Below are positions 9,164 to 17,830 of a DNA stretch of 64,000 nucleotides, one piece after another (the stretch's first letter is position 1; each line of letters starts with the position of its first letter). Position numbers and translations under genes: made by a program. The stretch is from assembly GCF_000876655.1 (NCBI RefSeq), contig NZ_JYCN01000013.1, positions 62,001 through 126,000 on the forward strand, given 5' to 3'. Origin of the DNA: Arthrobacter sp. SPG23. GTDB lineage: Bacteria > Actinomycetota > Actinomycetes > Actinomycetales > Micrococcaceae. The notes under the pieces are model-generated. The model saw nothing but the letters and a program-made list of their open reading frames with translations, made no database searches and was not told where the DNA came from.

Positions 9164-11158
9164 TCATCCCGCCGAGGTCAGGAACTCCTTGAGCAACGGA
9201 CCGGAGGTTGTGGCGCCCAGGCCGCCCTCTTCAACGAAGACGGCAACGGCGAGGTCTCCGTGCACGGCCACGATCCAGGCGTGCGTCTTGGGCGGATTCT
9301 CGTTGCCGAATTCGGCGGTGCCCGTCTTCGCTCCCACCGGTTCCCCCGGCACGGATGCCAGGAATCCTGCGTGGCCCGAGGTGACTACGGCCCGCATCAT
9401 GTCGGCCAGGGCCGCTGCTTCCGCCGCCGTAACCGGCTTCTCGGCGGCTTTTGCGGGGGCAGGCGCGGTGGAGGACAACGACGGCGACGTTCCGGCCGCC
9501 GTCGGGGTTCCGGAGCCCTCGGGGGCTGCCGTGCCGGATCCTGCGTCCGTGTTCAGGACAAGCGTGGGAGACACCGGGGATCCCTTGGCCACCGAACCGG
9601 CCATCACGGCCGCAGCAAGCGGGGAAAGCAGTACTTTGCCCTGCCCGATCATGGAGGCGGCATGCTCGGTACCGGCAGCTTCCCCGGGGACGGAACCCAG
9701 GAAGGCGTCGGCCCCCAGGCCGGGCGCCTCGACGGCGACCCCGAGGGAGGTGGCCGCGGATTCAAGCTGGGCCTGGCTGACGGAGTCGCGGGCGGCGATG
9801 AAGGCGGTGTTGCAGGAGTGCGCAAACGCGTCCCGCAGGGTGACAGACCCCAGGGAGCCTTCCGGATAGCCCTCGGCGTTCTTGAACGTGCGGCCGTCCA
9901 CCGTGAGCGTCGGTGTGCATTCAACCTTGGAATCCGGGGTCATTCCGTTGCGGATCATGGCTAGTGAATCCACCACCTTGAATGTTGAACCCGGAGCGTA
10001 CTGTCCCAGCATGGCGGTGTTGTACCCGTTGCTGCCCGGTCCCGAAGCTGCGGCCAGGACCGCACCGCTGGAGGGACGGAGGGCAACGATGGCGGACGCC
10101 GGGCCAACATCGGCCAGGACATCCTCGGCGAGCTGTTGCAGCCTGGGGTCCAGCGTGGTTTTCACCGGGGTGCCCGGTTCCATCCCGACCTGGAACAGGG
10201 TCCGGCGGCCCTCGTTGGGCAACGCCTGCTTCTCCTCGGCTGTCAGTCCTGCCTTTTCGGCAAAAACCTGGATTCCGTCCGTTCCGCGGAGCTGGGCGTC
10301 GTACTGCTGCTGAAGCCCGCCGGTACCTGTCGTGTCGCCGGCTTTGAGCGCTCCGCCGGATTTTTCGATCTGTTCGGCGTTGGCCTCGGCGGCGGTGCCC
10401 AGGAGGGCGCGCGCGAAGGTGCGGCTTGGCGCCAGCGGCAGGACTCCGGCGATGGACCGGGCGCCGGGGATCCGGGCGATCTGCTCGTCCGTAATGGTTC
10501 GGCCGTCCTGGCGCAGGGTGATGGCGGTGACGAAGGCCTCGGGGCCGGCCGCCTGGACCTGCTGAGTGTAGGCGGCGGGATCCACTCCTACCAGCTGGGC
10601 AAGTTTGGCGGCCGACGCGGCAGGGTCGGCCGCACCCAGCTTGGGCTTGTCTATGCCAACGTCCACCACGGGACGGTAGGTGACGAGTTTCGCGTCGCCA
10701 GCTCCCAGGATGTCCGCCCGCTGAGGCGACTGGGTGGCTGCGGCGAGGACTTCGCCGTCGGCCAGTTCAGGGGCCAGCAGGGCAGGCTTCCACACGGTCA
10801 GCCATTTGTCGCCGGATTTCTTCAGTTCGGCAGAGGCCGTGTACTTCCACTCGCCGGAGCCGACCTTCCAGCTGTAGTTCAGCGGGACCGTGGCGGTGTC
10901 CTTATCAAACGTCAATTCTCCGGCCTCGACAGCCGGCTTGGCGGGACCGAGCCCTTGGAAGACTTCTTTCAGGCGCTCGTTTGCTGCCGCGGCGTCGGTA
11001 CCTTCAAAAGCGATGGAGCCGACGTCCAGGGCGGCCACAGCGGACGCGAGCTGCTTGGCTGCGTCCTGCGCCCCGGCACGGCCGTCATCGCAGGCCACCA
11101 GCGATCCACCCATAATGAGTCCGACAAGAGCAAGCGAAAGTTTCTGAAAGTTCCCCAT
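9164..11158 (-). CDS. Lipoprotein class B penicillin-binding protein with MecA_N-type domain
   Basis: This 664-residue protein starts with a lipoprotein signal (LVAC lipobox, Cys23). Residues about 30-135 form an NTF2-like MecA_N domain, followed by a dimerisation region and a C-terminal transpeptidase domain. All three catalytic motifs of the penicilloyl-serine transferase fold are present: STFK (Ser391-Lys394), SCN (448-450) and KTGT (611-614). It should cross-link peptidoglycan on the outer face of the membrane. A Ser/Thr/Ala/Pro-rich insertion lies between the SCN and KTGT motifs (about residues 545-580). The domain layout is that of PBP2a-like transpeptidases common in Actinobacteria. 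It is not evidence of beta-lactam resistance by itself. It appears monocistronic. Confidence 0.92.
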   Translation of the reverse strand: MGNFQKLSLALVGLIMGGSLVACDDGRAGAQDAAKQLASAVAALDVGSIAFEGTDAAAANERLKEVFQGLGPAKPAVEAGELTFDKDTATVPLNYSWKVGSGEWKYTASAELKKSGDKWLTVWKPALLAPELADGEVLAAATQSPQRADILGAGDAKLVTYRPVVDVGIDKPKLGAADPAASAAKLAQLVGVDPAAYTQQVQAAGPEAFVTAITLRQDGRTITDEQIARIPGARSIAGVLPLAPSRTFARALLGTAAEANAEQIEKSGGALKAGDTTGTGGLQQQYDAQLRGTDGIQVFAEKAGLTAEEKQALPNEGRRTLFQVGMEPGTPVKTTLDPRLQQLAEDVLADVGPASAIVALRPSSGAVLAAASGPGSNGYNTAMLGQYAPGSTFKVVDSLAMIRNGMTPDSKVECTPTLTVDGRTFKNAEGYPEGSLGSVTLRDAFAHSCNTAFIAARDSVSQAQLESAATSLGVAVEAPGLGADAFLGSVPGEAAGTEHAASMIGQGKVLLSPLAAAVMAGSVAKGSPVSPTLVLNTDAGSGTAAPEGSGTPTAAGTSPSLSSTAPAPAKAAEKPVTAAEAAALADMMRAVVTSGHAGFLASVPGEPVGAKTGTAEFGNENPPKTHAWIVAVHGDLAVAVFVEEGGLGATTSGPLLKEFLTSAG

Positions 11159-11258
11159 CGCGCCATTATGCCCGCAAGCACGGACAAAGTTCTTGTCACA
11201 TGGACCGTGCTGGAAGACACCTGCCCGGCGGCTACAGGGCGCCGGCCGCGATGCCGGC

Positions 11259-11915
11259 TCACACGGGCCGGATGATCCGGCGCTGCGTTGCCGCCGAGAT
11301 CGCCGCCGTGCGGTTGTCCACGCCGAGTTTCCCGTAAATATGCACCAGGTGGGTCTTGACGGTGGCCTCGGAAATGAACAGCTGCCTGGCGATGGCGCGG
11401 TTCGTCAGTCCGGTGGCCAGGAGCTGCAGCAGTTGGATTTCCCGTGCGGACAGCGCCGGTTCGGGGTTCCGGATCCTGCCCATCAGCCGGGCGGCCACTT
11501 CGGGGGCCAGCGCCGTCCTGCCTGCTGCGGCGGAAAGGACGGCCTGGCGGATGTGCTCAGGCGGCGCATCCTTGAGCATGTAGCCGCTGGCGCCGGCTTC
11601 GACGGCGGCGAGGATGTCGGCGTCGGAATCGTAGGTGGTCAGGATCAGCACCGGCGGGGCGGGAGTTCCCGCCTCGCCGGCCTTGATTTTCTGCGTGGCC
11701 GTGACGCCGTCCATGCCTGCCCCCATTTGCAGGTCCATCAGGACCACGTCCACGGGCTCGCCCAGCGCGCGGAACCTGGCGAGCTGGGCCAGTGCGGCGG
11801 CACCGTCGCCGGATTCGGCCGCCACGGTGATGCCCTCGAAGTCGCCCAGCATGGCCCGGAGGCCGGCGCGGACCACGGGGTGGTCGTCCACCAGAAGGAT
11901 CCGGATTCCGCTCAT
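11259..11915 (-). CDS. NarL/LuxR-type response regulator
   Basis: A 218-residue response regulator. The receiver domain (residues 1-125) has the acidic pocket at DDHP, the phosphorylation site in VVLMDLQMGAGMDG and the conserved Lys in GYMLKDAP. The C-terminal LuxR helix-turn-helix (about 150-215) reads LSAREIQLLQLLATGLTNRAIA followed by SEATVKTHL. Its first ATG overlaps the end of the histidine kinase gene by four bases (ATGA), so the pair is coupled. The facing ABC transporter and the palindrome at 13288-13305 are the likely targets. Confidence 0.93.
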   Translation of the reverse strand: MSGIRILLVDDHPVVRAGLRAMLGDFEGITVAAESGDGAAALAQLARFRALGEPVDVVLMDLQMGAGMDGVTATQKIKAGEAGTPAPPVLILTTYDSDADILAAVEAGASGYMLKDAPPEHIRQAVLSAAAGRTALAPEVAARLMGRIRNPEPALSAREIQLLQLLATGLTNRAIARQLFISEATVKTHLVHIYGKLGVDNRTAAISAATQRRIIRPV

Positions 11916-13216
11916 GCCCTCAACCCGCTTGCCGGCTTCCCGGCCGCCGCACTGTCCACCAGCGGGAGCCGGATGGCCACCACCGTTCCCTCATCCGGGG
12001 CCGATTCGATGTCCAGCGTTCCGGCCAGGGCCGTCACGCGTTCCCGGAGGGACCGGAGGCCGTACCCGGAACCGTCTCGTGGCTGTGGCTGATCTCCGCC
12101 GGCCGCCGCCGGCGGGCGGAACCCCACACCGTCGTCGTAAATGTCCATGGCCACTTCGGTCCCCATAAAGGACAGGGTCACGACGGCGTTGCGTGCCTTC
12201 GCGTGCACCCAGACATTGGCGAGGCTCGCCTGGGCGGCACGCAGGAGCGTGGTGGAGTACGGATTGGATAGCTCAACGGGGGTGCCCTCGAGGTCGAATC
12301 GGCACCGAAAGCCTGCCCCGCGTGCCGCCGCCTCGGTCTCCGTCTTTTCACAGAGCCGGCGGAGGCTGCCCACCAGGGACATCTGCTCGAGCGCCGGCGA
12401 CTGCAGGCCGCGGACAAAGTTCCGCGCCTCGGCGAGGTTGGCGGACGCAGTCTCCTGCACGGTCCGGAGCCGCTCGCGCGCCGCGGCCGTGTCGCCGTCG
12501 TCGAGCGCCTTTTCAGCTGAGCGGCTCATCAGCACGATGCTGGAGAAGCCCTGGGCCAGGGTGTCGTGTATTTCGCGGGCCAGCCGTGCCCGCTCGGTCA
12601 GCGTTCCGGCGTCGTGCTGGCTGCGGGCCAGTTCCCCGCGCGTCCGGCGCAATTCCTCGGCCGCGAGGCGCTGATTCTCCGCCTCAAGGTACAGCGCCCG
12701 GTACGCGAGGCCGGTGATCACGGCGAAGGCTGCTCCGAAAACCGGCCCCAGCACCATCGGCATCTCCAGCGCCGGCCCGGCAGCACCCCGATTGTGGAAC
12801 CAGAGCGCAACGACAACCAGCACAGTGGATGCCGCAATGACCGGCAGGGCCACGCGTCTCGGCAGCACGTGCAGCTGCAGGAAGAAGAGCGGGAAGGCCA
12901 GCCAGACGAAGTCCGCGCTGAACCAGATCAGCACCAGCCACAGGACCGAGACCGCACCAAGCCACCACCCCGCATAAGGGTGCGGATCGAATCGCTTCGT
13001 ATCCGTGGAGTGGCGTTTCTCCAGCACGGTGCCGATGAAGTAGACGGCTGCGAGCAGCAGGGCGGGGATGAAGGCCAACCAGCCGGAAAGCCCCGGGCCG
13101 GACATCAGGACGCGCGCCGTGGCCACCAGCAGCAGGACGGCGAAGCCCACGTGGAGGCTGACCCTCAGCAGCCGCAGGATAATCCCGGAACCGCTGGATT
13201 CACCAGGTATCAACAC
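11912..13216 (-). CDS. DesK/NarX-like sensor histidine kinase
   Basis: A 434-residue membrane kinase. The N-terminal half holds about six hydrophobic helices with no obvious extracellular sensor domain. A HisKA_3 dimerisation region follows with the phospho-acceptor motif LAREIHDTLAQGFSSIVLM, then an HATPase_c domain with N-box region LRAAQASLANVWVHAKA, GVGF and GYGLRSLRERV. Kinases of this type signal to LuxR-type regulators; the partner gene lies directly downstream with a four-base overlap. It starts with GTG at 13216 and is divergent from the ABC exporter genes. Membrane-stress or antimicrobial-peptide sensing is plausible from this arrangement but unproven. Confidence 0.92.
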   Translation of the reverse strand: MLIPGESSGSGIILRLLRVSLHVGFAVLLLVATARVLMSGPGLSGWLAFIPALLLAAVYFIGTVLEKRHSTDTKRFDPHPYAGWWLGAVSVLWLVLIWFSADFVWLAFPLFFLQLHVLPRRVALPVIAASTVLVVVALWFHNRGAAGPALEMPMVLGPVFGAAFAVITGLAYRALYLEAENQRLAAEELRRTRGELARSQHDAGTLTERARLAREIHDTLAQGFSSIVLMSRSAEKALDDGDTAAARERLRTVQETASANLAEARNFVRGLQSPALEQMSLVGSLRRLCEKTETEAAARGAGFRCRFDLEGTPVELSNPYSTTLLRAAQASLANVWVHAKARNAVVTLSFMGTEVAMDIYDDGVGFRPPAAAGGDQPQPRDGSGYGLRSLRERVTALAGTLDIESAPDEGTVVAIRLPLVDSAAAGKPASGLRA

Positions 13217-13287
13217 TTGCCTCGCATCAATCCAGCGTATCCTCCGGGGCCCGGGTTTCCCGGCGAAACGGGGCAGTGCCGCCGGAG

Positions 13288-13305
13288 ATCAACCTTTCGG
13301 TTGAT
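13288..13305. promoter_or_regulatory. Inverted repeat, candidate response-regulator operator
   Basis: ATCAACC-TTTC-GGTTGAT is a perfect 7-bp inverted repeat with a 4-base spacer. It lies between the divergent histidine kinase and ABC permease genes, 110 bases before the permease start. Its size suits a LuxR-type dimer. It could also form a small RNA hairpin. Confidence 0.5.
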
Positions 13306-13414
13306 ACTCGGCTCCATCACGTGGCCCCTGCCGACCAACCGGCCTGCCGATGTGCACTGCCGCACGCGGCGGAAGAGTGGAACCAGCAGTCCACACCGCC
13401 ACGAAAGGAACCCC

Positions 13415-14521
13415 TTGTTTCTCGCCATTCGAGATCTCCGCTTTGCCAAAGGACGCTTTGCCCTGATGGCAGCCGTCATCGCCCTGATCACCCTGTTGCT
13501 CGTGATGCTCTCGGGCCTGACCGCCGGTTTGGGAAACCAGTCGACGTCGGCGATCGCCGCGCTGGGTGCCGACCAGATCGTGTTCGGCGCCCCCGACGGC
13601 ACTCCGGCCAAGGCATCCTTCACCGAGTCGGAAGTCAACCGGGACCAGCTTGCCGCCTGGTCCGGACAGGACGGTGTTTCGGGCGTGGAGGCGCTCGGCA
13701 TCAGCCAGGCCCGCGCGCAGGCTGTCGGTCCCGCCGGCGCCCCCGGCGGCACCGCAAACGTGGCCGTCTTTGGAACCGGCAACGGACTGTCCGGGGACCG
13801 GCCCGTTCTGCCTGATTCTCCAGGGGACGGAACTGTGCTGGTGGGCGAAACCCTCGCTGCGGACCTTAGCCTCAGCCCCGGCAGCCTCCTGTCAGTGGGC
13901 GGGCTGGAACTCGCCGTCGCGGACATCGTCCCGGACGAGTGGTATTCACATACGGGCGTTATCTGGACGTCGCTGAATGACTGGCGGCAATTGGCCCGGG
14001 CAGGCAGCGGCTCCCTCGGCACCGTGCTGGCCGTGACGTTCGACGCCGGCGCCCGGGTTGACGTCGAGGCCGCCAATGCAGCGGCCGGAACAGTCAGCGC
14101 AAGCCGGCAAGGTTCGTTCCAGGCGCTGGGGTCATACAAAAGCGAGAACGGCTCGCTGGTCCTGATGCAGGCGTTCCTGTACGGCATCTCGGCCCTGGTG
14201 ATCGTGGCGTTCCTGACGGTGTGGACTGTTCAGCGGACCCGGGACATTGCCGTGGTCAAGGCGATGGGCGGCTCACCGGGTTATGTGCTCCGGGATGCGC
14301 TGGCGCAGGCCGGCATGGTGTTGGCGGCAGGGACGGTCGCCGGCGGCGGGGCAGGACTGCTGGGCGGGCTTCTTGCGGCACAAGCTGCCCCGTTCCTGGT
14401 CACGCCGGCCACCACCCTCGTGCCGGTCGCAGGAATCCTGCTCCTGGGCCTCGGCGGAGCCGCGGTGGCAGTCCGCGGCGTTACCCGGGTTGACCCGCTG
14501 CTCGCCCTCGGCGGCAACTAA
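13415..14521 (+). CDS. ABC transporter permease, FtsX/MacB-like
   Basis: A 368-residue permease with one N-terminal membrane helix, a long extracytoplasmic domain (about residues 40-250, MacB periplasmic-core-like) and three C-terminal helices typical of FtsX permeases. The phrase TVQRTRDIAVVKAMGGSPGY, just after the second helix, is the family signature. The start is TTG at 13415, preceded by GAAAGGAA at a proper distance; no ATG or GTG fits the first helix (FLAIRDLRFAKGRFALMAA). With the ATPase gene 40 bases downstream it forms an exporter of the MacB/LolCDE mechanical type. The facing two-component system suggests an antimicrobial or envelope-stress role. Confidence 0.9.
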   Translation: MFLAIRDLRFAKGRFALMAAVIALITLLLVMLSGLTAGLGNQSTSAIAALGADQIVFGAPDGTPAKASFTESEVNRDQLAAWSGQDGVSGVEALGISQARAQAVGPAGAPGGTANVAVFGTGNGLSGDRPVLPDSPGDGTVLVGETLAADLSLSPGSLLSVGGLELAVADIVPDEWYSHTGVIWTSLNDWRQLARAGSGSLGTVLAVTFDAGARVDVEAANAAAGTVSASRQGSFQALGSYKSENGSLVLMQAFLYGISALVIVAFLTVWTVQRTRDIAVVKAMGGSPGYVLRDALAQAGMVLAAGTVAGGGAGLLGGLLAAQAAPFLVTPATTLVPVAGILLLGLGGAAVAVRGVTRVDPLLALGGN

Positions 14522-14561
14522 TTTCTCCCACCACAGCTATATTCCTCGAAAGGAATACTCA

Positions 14562-15275
14562 TTGGATACCCCGCTCAACCTCGTCAACGTCACGCTCGAG
14601 TACCCGGACGGAGACTCCACCCTCAAGGCGCTGGACCAGGTAAGCCTTGCCCTTGGCGCAGGGGACTTCCTCGCCCTGGTAGGGCCCTCAGGCTCCGGAA
14701 AGTCCTCCGTGCTGGCAGTCTCCGCTGCGCTGCTCCGCCCCACATCGGGCACTGTGGCAATCGATGGCCAGGAGGTCACGGCCCTGCGGGACGCCGAGCT
14801 AACCTCCCTGCGCAGGGAGAAGATCGGCATCATTTTCCAGCAACCCAATCTCCTGCCGTCGTTGACTGCGGCCGAACAGCTCCTGCTGGCGGACCACCTG
14901 CGCGGGAAGCCGCTGCCGGCCGCCCGCAAGCGCGCGGCCGAACTCCTGGACGTGGTCGGACTCGGGACGGTCGGGGACAAGCGCCCTCACCAGTTGTCGG
15001 GCGGACAGCGGCAGCGCGTCAACATTGCACGGGCACTGATGGGCCGGCCCAAGGTACTGCTCGTGGATGAACCGACTGCGGCGCTGGACCACGAGCGGAG
15101 TGCCGGGATTGTCCGGCTCCTGCGCGAGGTCACCGACGAATTCAACGTGGCCACGGTGATGGTCACGCACGACACCGAGTTCGTGCCGCTGACGGATGCC
15201 GTGGCCACCATGCGGGATGGACGGATTTCCGCCCTTCATCCCTCCGGCGGCGTCCCCTCACGGGCGTCGTCGTAG
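14562..15275 (+). CDS. ABC transporter ATP-binding protein (LolD/MacB-like)
   Basis: A 237-residue nucleotide-binding protein with Walker [10 protein letters not shown] (about residue 41), Q-loop [12 protein letters not shown], signature LSGGQRQRV, Walker [12 protein letters not shown] and the H-loop MVTHD. It belongs to the LolD/MacB type that pairs with FtsX-like permeases, as in the gene just upstream. The start is TTG at 14562 with AAAGGAA upstream, the same unusual start and ribosome-site pair as the permease. The 3' end overlaps the convergent HxlR gene by 40 bases. Confidence 0.92.
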   Translation: MDTPLNLVNVTLEYPDGDSTLKALDQVSLALGAGDFLALVGPSGSGKSSVLAVSAALLRPTSGTVAIDGQEVTALRDAELTSLRREKIGIIFQQPNLLPSLTAAEQLLLADHLRGKPLPAARKRAAELLDVVGLGTVGDKRPHQLSGGQRQRVNIARALMGRPKVLLVDEPTAALDHERSAGIVRLLREVTDEFNVATVMVTHDTEFVPLTDAVATMRDGRISALHPSGGVPSRASS

Positions 15276-15640
15276 GCATCCCTGGCGTGCAGGATGGTGG
15301 GGACGTTGGACTCGGCCCATTCCCGGAGGACGGCGAGGGGGCCGAGCAGTGACCGCCCCAGGTCGGTCAGCTGGTAATCGACCCGCGGCGGGACTTGGGC
15401 GAACACGGTCCGGGTCACCAGCCCGTCCCTTTCCAGCGCCCTCAGGGTCTGGGTCAGCACCTTGGGCGTGATCACATGGACATGCTTGCGTAATTCGGAG
15501 AAGCGGACGGGTCCATCGGCCAGCACCTGGACCACCAGCGACGCCCATTTGTCGCCGATTCTCTGGAAAACCACCCTGGACGGGCACCGCGGATCCATGA
15601 TGTCTGCACCGGGCCTGGCGTCGGTCGTAATGGTATCCAT
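15236..15640 (-). CDS. HxlR-family transcriptional regulator
   Basis: A 134-residue winged-helix protein with the HxlR signature: [51 protein letters not shown] and [13 protein letters not shown]. Cys19 sits at the usual position of the redox- or aldehyde-sensing cysteine. HxlR proteins often control divergent oxidoreductase genes, and here the divergent neighbour is a NAD(P)-binding protein. A palindrome lies between the two. Its 3' end overlaps the ABC ATPase gene by 40 bases in convergent orientation. Confidence 0.92.
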   Translation of the reverse strand: MDTITTDARPGADIMDPRCPSRVVFQRIGDKWASLVVQVLADGPVRFSELRKHVHVITPKVLTQTLRALERDGLVTRTVFAQVPPRVDYQLTDLGRSLLGPLAVLREWAESNVPTILHARDAYDDAREGTPPEG

Positions 15641-15669
15641 TCAGCACCTCGTTTCTGCTTCGTCCCTAG

Positions 15670-15684
15670 GTATCCTAGAGATAC
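15670..15684. promoter_or_regulatory. GTATC-N5-GATAC palindrome, candidate HxlR operator
   Basis: A perfect 5-5-5 inverted repeat (GTATC CTAGA GATAC) lies in the 79-base spacer between the divergent HxlR and NAD(P)-binding genes. HxlR-type regulators commonly bind palindromes carrying GTA/TAC half-sites, which fits. Binding by the adjacent regulator is inferred. Confidence 0.6.
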
Positions 15685-15719
15685 TGTGAATTCCTACGGT
15701 ACCCAATACAAGGAGCGCC

Positions 15720-16370
15720 ATGAAAATCGCAGTGTACGGTGCCACCGGGATGGTGGGCGGACAGATCGTCAAGGAATCGCTGCGGCGCGGCCATGACGTC
15801 ACCGCCATTTCGCGGACGGGCGCAGCGGTACCGGGCGCCACTGCATGCCGCGCAGAACTGGCGGACCTGCGCACGTTCAGTAACGTCGCCCAGGACCACG
15901 ACGCCGTTGTGCTGGCCACGGTGCCCAGCCGGACGGGCGGCGATCATGGCGAATGGCTGGCAGCCATGAAGGCAGCCTTTGCCAGTGCCGGCACCACGCG
16001 GCTGCTGGTGGTGGGCGGAGCCGGGGCGCTCGAAATCAATGGAACGCGGCTCTGCGATTCCCCCGAGTTTCCCGAACCCTACCGTCCCGAGGCACGCAGC
16101 ATGGCCGCCGCCTACGATGAAATCCGCTCAGCTCCGGAGACCCTCAACTGGACCATGCTGGCGCCCGCCCCCGTCATGCAGCCGGGAACCCGGAGCGGCA
16201 GGTACGTGACAGCGGACAATTCGCCCGCCGGCCGGTCCATCACCACGCAGGACTTCGCCGTGGCCATGCTGGACGAGTTGGAATCACCGTCCCACCCCCG
16301 CTCCCGCTTCACGGTCGCAAACCCGGACCCGAACCCGGACGCGGTTCCGTCGGGGTACCCCGTCTCCTGA
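15720..16370 (+). CDS. NAD(P)H-binding protein (YwnB/BVR-B-like short-chain type)
   Basis: A 216-residue Rossmann protein beginning MKIAVYGATGMVGGQIVKE, with the GxTGxxG dinucleotide motif at the extreme N-terminus. This belongs to the NAD(P)-binding/NmrA-like group that includes YwnB and biliverdin reductase B. The middle has LLVVGGAGALEI, and the C-terminus has DFAVAMLDELE, both common in this group. Relatives reduce quinones or flavins or act as redox sensors; the substrate here is unknown. It has its own AGGAG-type ribosome site (AAGGAGC) and is divergent from the HxlR gene, the usual arrangement for an HxlR-controlled enzyme. Only 14 bases separate it from the convergent oxidoreductase gene. 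Confidence 0.85.
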   Translation: MKIAVYGATGMVGGQIVKESLRRGHDVTAISRTGAAVPGATACRAELADLRTFSNVAQDHDAVVLATVPSRTGGDHGEWLAAMKAAFASAGTTRLLVVGGAGALEINGTRLCDSPEFPEPYRPEARSMAAAYDEIRSAPETLNWTMLAPAPVMQPGTRSGRYVTADNSPAGRSITTQDFAVAMLDELESPSHPRSRFTVANPDPNPDAVPSGYPVS

Positions 16371-16384
16371 TCCGGAAGGCCTGC

Positions 16385-17830
16385 CTAAAGCTTCAGTCCG
16401 AGAACGGGCATACGCAATCCGAATATATCTTTCAGGGCATATCTTGCAGCGTGGAACCCGGGCATGCCGGTAACGCCCGGCCCGGGAGGTGTTGACGAGG
16501 AGCACAAGTACACGCCTGACAGGGGGGTGCGCCAGGGTACGGCGCTGATCACCGGCCGCTGGATCAGTCCGCGGAGATCCATCAGGCCGGCGGCAAAGTC
16601 TCCGCCCACATAGTTCTGGTTGTATTCCGCCAGCCCCGCCGCCGTCGTCACGTGCACCTGGACCACGAGGTCCCGGAAACCGGGTGCGAAGCGTTCCAGC
16701 TGGGCCGTCACCGCCTCCGCCATGTCCACCGTTGACCCTGCCGGTACATGGCAGTACGTCCACAGGATGTGCCGCCCTTCCGGTGCCCGGGAATCGTCGA
16801 ACCGTGACGGCTGGGACACCAGGACATAGGGCCGTTCCGGATGTTTCCCCGCGGCCACCTGGTTTTCCGCTTCGGCCATCTCGGCACGTGTGCCGCCCAC
16901 GTGGACAGTTCCCGCATCTGCCAGTCCCGCAGCCTCCCACGGAACAGGACCGGACAGGATGAAATCGACTTTGCAGGCGGCATTTCCAAAGCGGAACGAC
17001 TCAAGGGAACGGCGGTAACCGGCTGGCAGCCTGTCCCCGGCAAGCCTGAGCAGTGCCGGCGGGGCAATGTCCAGCAGCGTGGCCCTGGCAGGCGGAAGTT
17101 CGGCCAGGGATTCGATCCGACGTCCTGTTTCCACCGTGCCCCCGTGGGCCTCGATATCCCGCACCATGGCACCGGCGATGGACGCTGATCCGCCCACGGG
17201 AATCGGCCAGCCCTGCGCATGCGCCAGCGTCCCGAGCATCAGACCCGCCCCCGCGGGTGCCAGCGACGGCAGCCGCCCCACGGAGTGCGCGGCGACGCCG
17301 GTCAGGAGGGCCGGCGCCAGTTCGTCCTTGAATCCGGCGTTCCAGGCCGCTGAGCCCTGCCCGAGGGTCCGCAGGCCGAAGAGCACCGCGGCAAGCGGGT
17401 CACGGGGGACCCGCAGGAGCTGGTTGAGCGTGAAGTCGGCAATGCCCTCCACCCGGCGGACCAGCGGTGCCATCAGGCGCCGGTAGGCCGGGCCGTCCCG
17501 GCCGAGCCCTGCGGCAGTGCGGTCCAGGGAGCGGAAGGCAAGGGCGGCCCGGCCGCCGTCCAGGGGCGATCCGAAGGAAAGCTCCGGAGTAACGAGGTCA
17601 ATCCGACGGGACAGCTCGAAGGCCTGGAAGAACGGTGAGGCGAGGGCCATCGGCTGGACAGCAGAGCAAATGTCGTGCAGGTGGCCGGGCTGCATCAGCT
17701 CCGACGTCCGCAGGCCGCCTCCGGGGGTGCCCGCGGCTTCGAATACGTGCACCTTGAGGCCCGCGCGGGCCATGGCCACGGCAGCGGCGAGCCCGTTCGG
17801 GCCGGATCCGACGACGGCGACGTCAGGCAT
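16385..17830 (-). CDS. CrtI/PYROXD2-like FAD-dependent oxidoreductase
   Basis: A 481-residue flavoprotein. It starts with the dinucleotide-binding motif VAVVGSGPNGLAAAVAMARAG and continues with VFEAAGTPGGGLRT. It ends with a motif of the carotenoid/retinol-desaturase superfamily (GVYLCSSSTPPGPGVTGMPGFHAA). The family includes phytoene desaturases and PYROXD2. No phytoene synthase or other carotenoid gene lies nearby, so a carotenoid role is not supported by context. Its start overlaps the end of the GT87-like gene by 8 bases, and the two are probably co-transcribed. Annotation beyond FAD-dependent oxidoreductase would be a guess. Confidence 0.82.
   Translation of the reverse strand: MPDVAVVGSGPNGLAAAVAMARAGLKVHVFEAAGTPGGGLRTSELMQPGHLHDICSAVQPMALASPFFQAFELSRRIDLVTPELSFGSPLDGGRAALAFRSLDRTAAGLGRDGPAYRRLMAPLVRRVEGIADFTLNQLLRVPRDPLAAVLFGLRTLGQGSAAWNAGFKDELAPALLTGVAAHSVGRLPSLAPAGAGLMLGTLAHAQGWPIPVGGSASIAGAMVRDIEAHGGTVETGRRIESLAELPPARATLLDIAPPALLRLAGDRLPAGYRRSLESFRFGNAACKVDFILSGPVPWEAAGLADAGTVHVGGTRAEMAEAENQVAAGKHPERPYVLVSQPSRFDDSRAPEGRHILWTYCHVPAGSTVDMAEAVTAQLERFAPGFRDLVVQVHVTTAAGLAEYNQNYVGGDFAAGLMDLRGLIQRPVISAVPWRTPLSGVYLCSSSTPPGPGVTGMPGFHAARYALKDIFGLRMPVLGLKL

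Noticed and set aside
9164..11158. PBP as a beta-lactam resistance gene
   Set aside because: MecA_N-type PBPs are normal housekeeping transpeptidases in Actinobacteria; no mec-like context is present.
12566..13414. Upstream in-frame extension of the ABC permease to 12566
   Set aside because: It would be antisense to the histidine kinase gene, and the added residues look like a shadow frame. The TTG at 13415 with GAAAGGAA fits the first membrane helix.
16385..17830. Carotenoid biosynthesis cluster
   Set aside because: The oxidoreductase is CrtI-like, but no phytoene synthase, GGPP synthase or cyclase gene is nearby. The only neighbour in the operon is a membrane glycosyltransferase-like gene.
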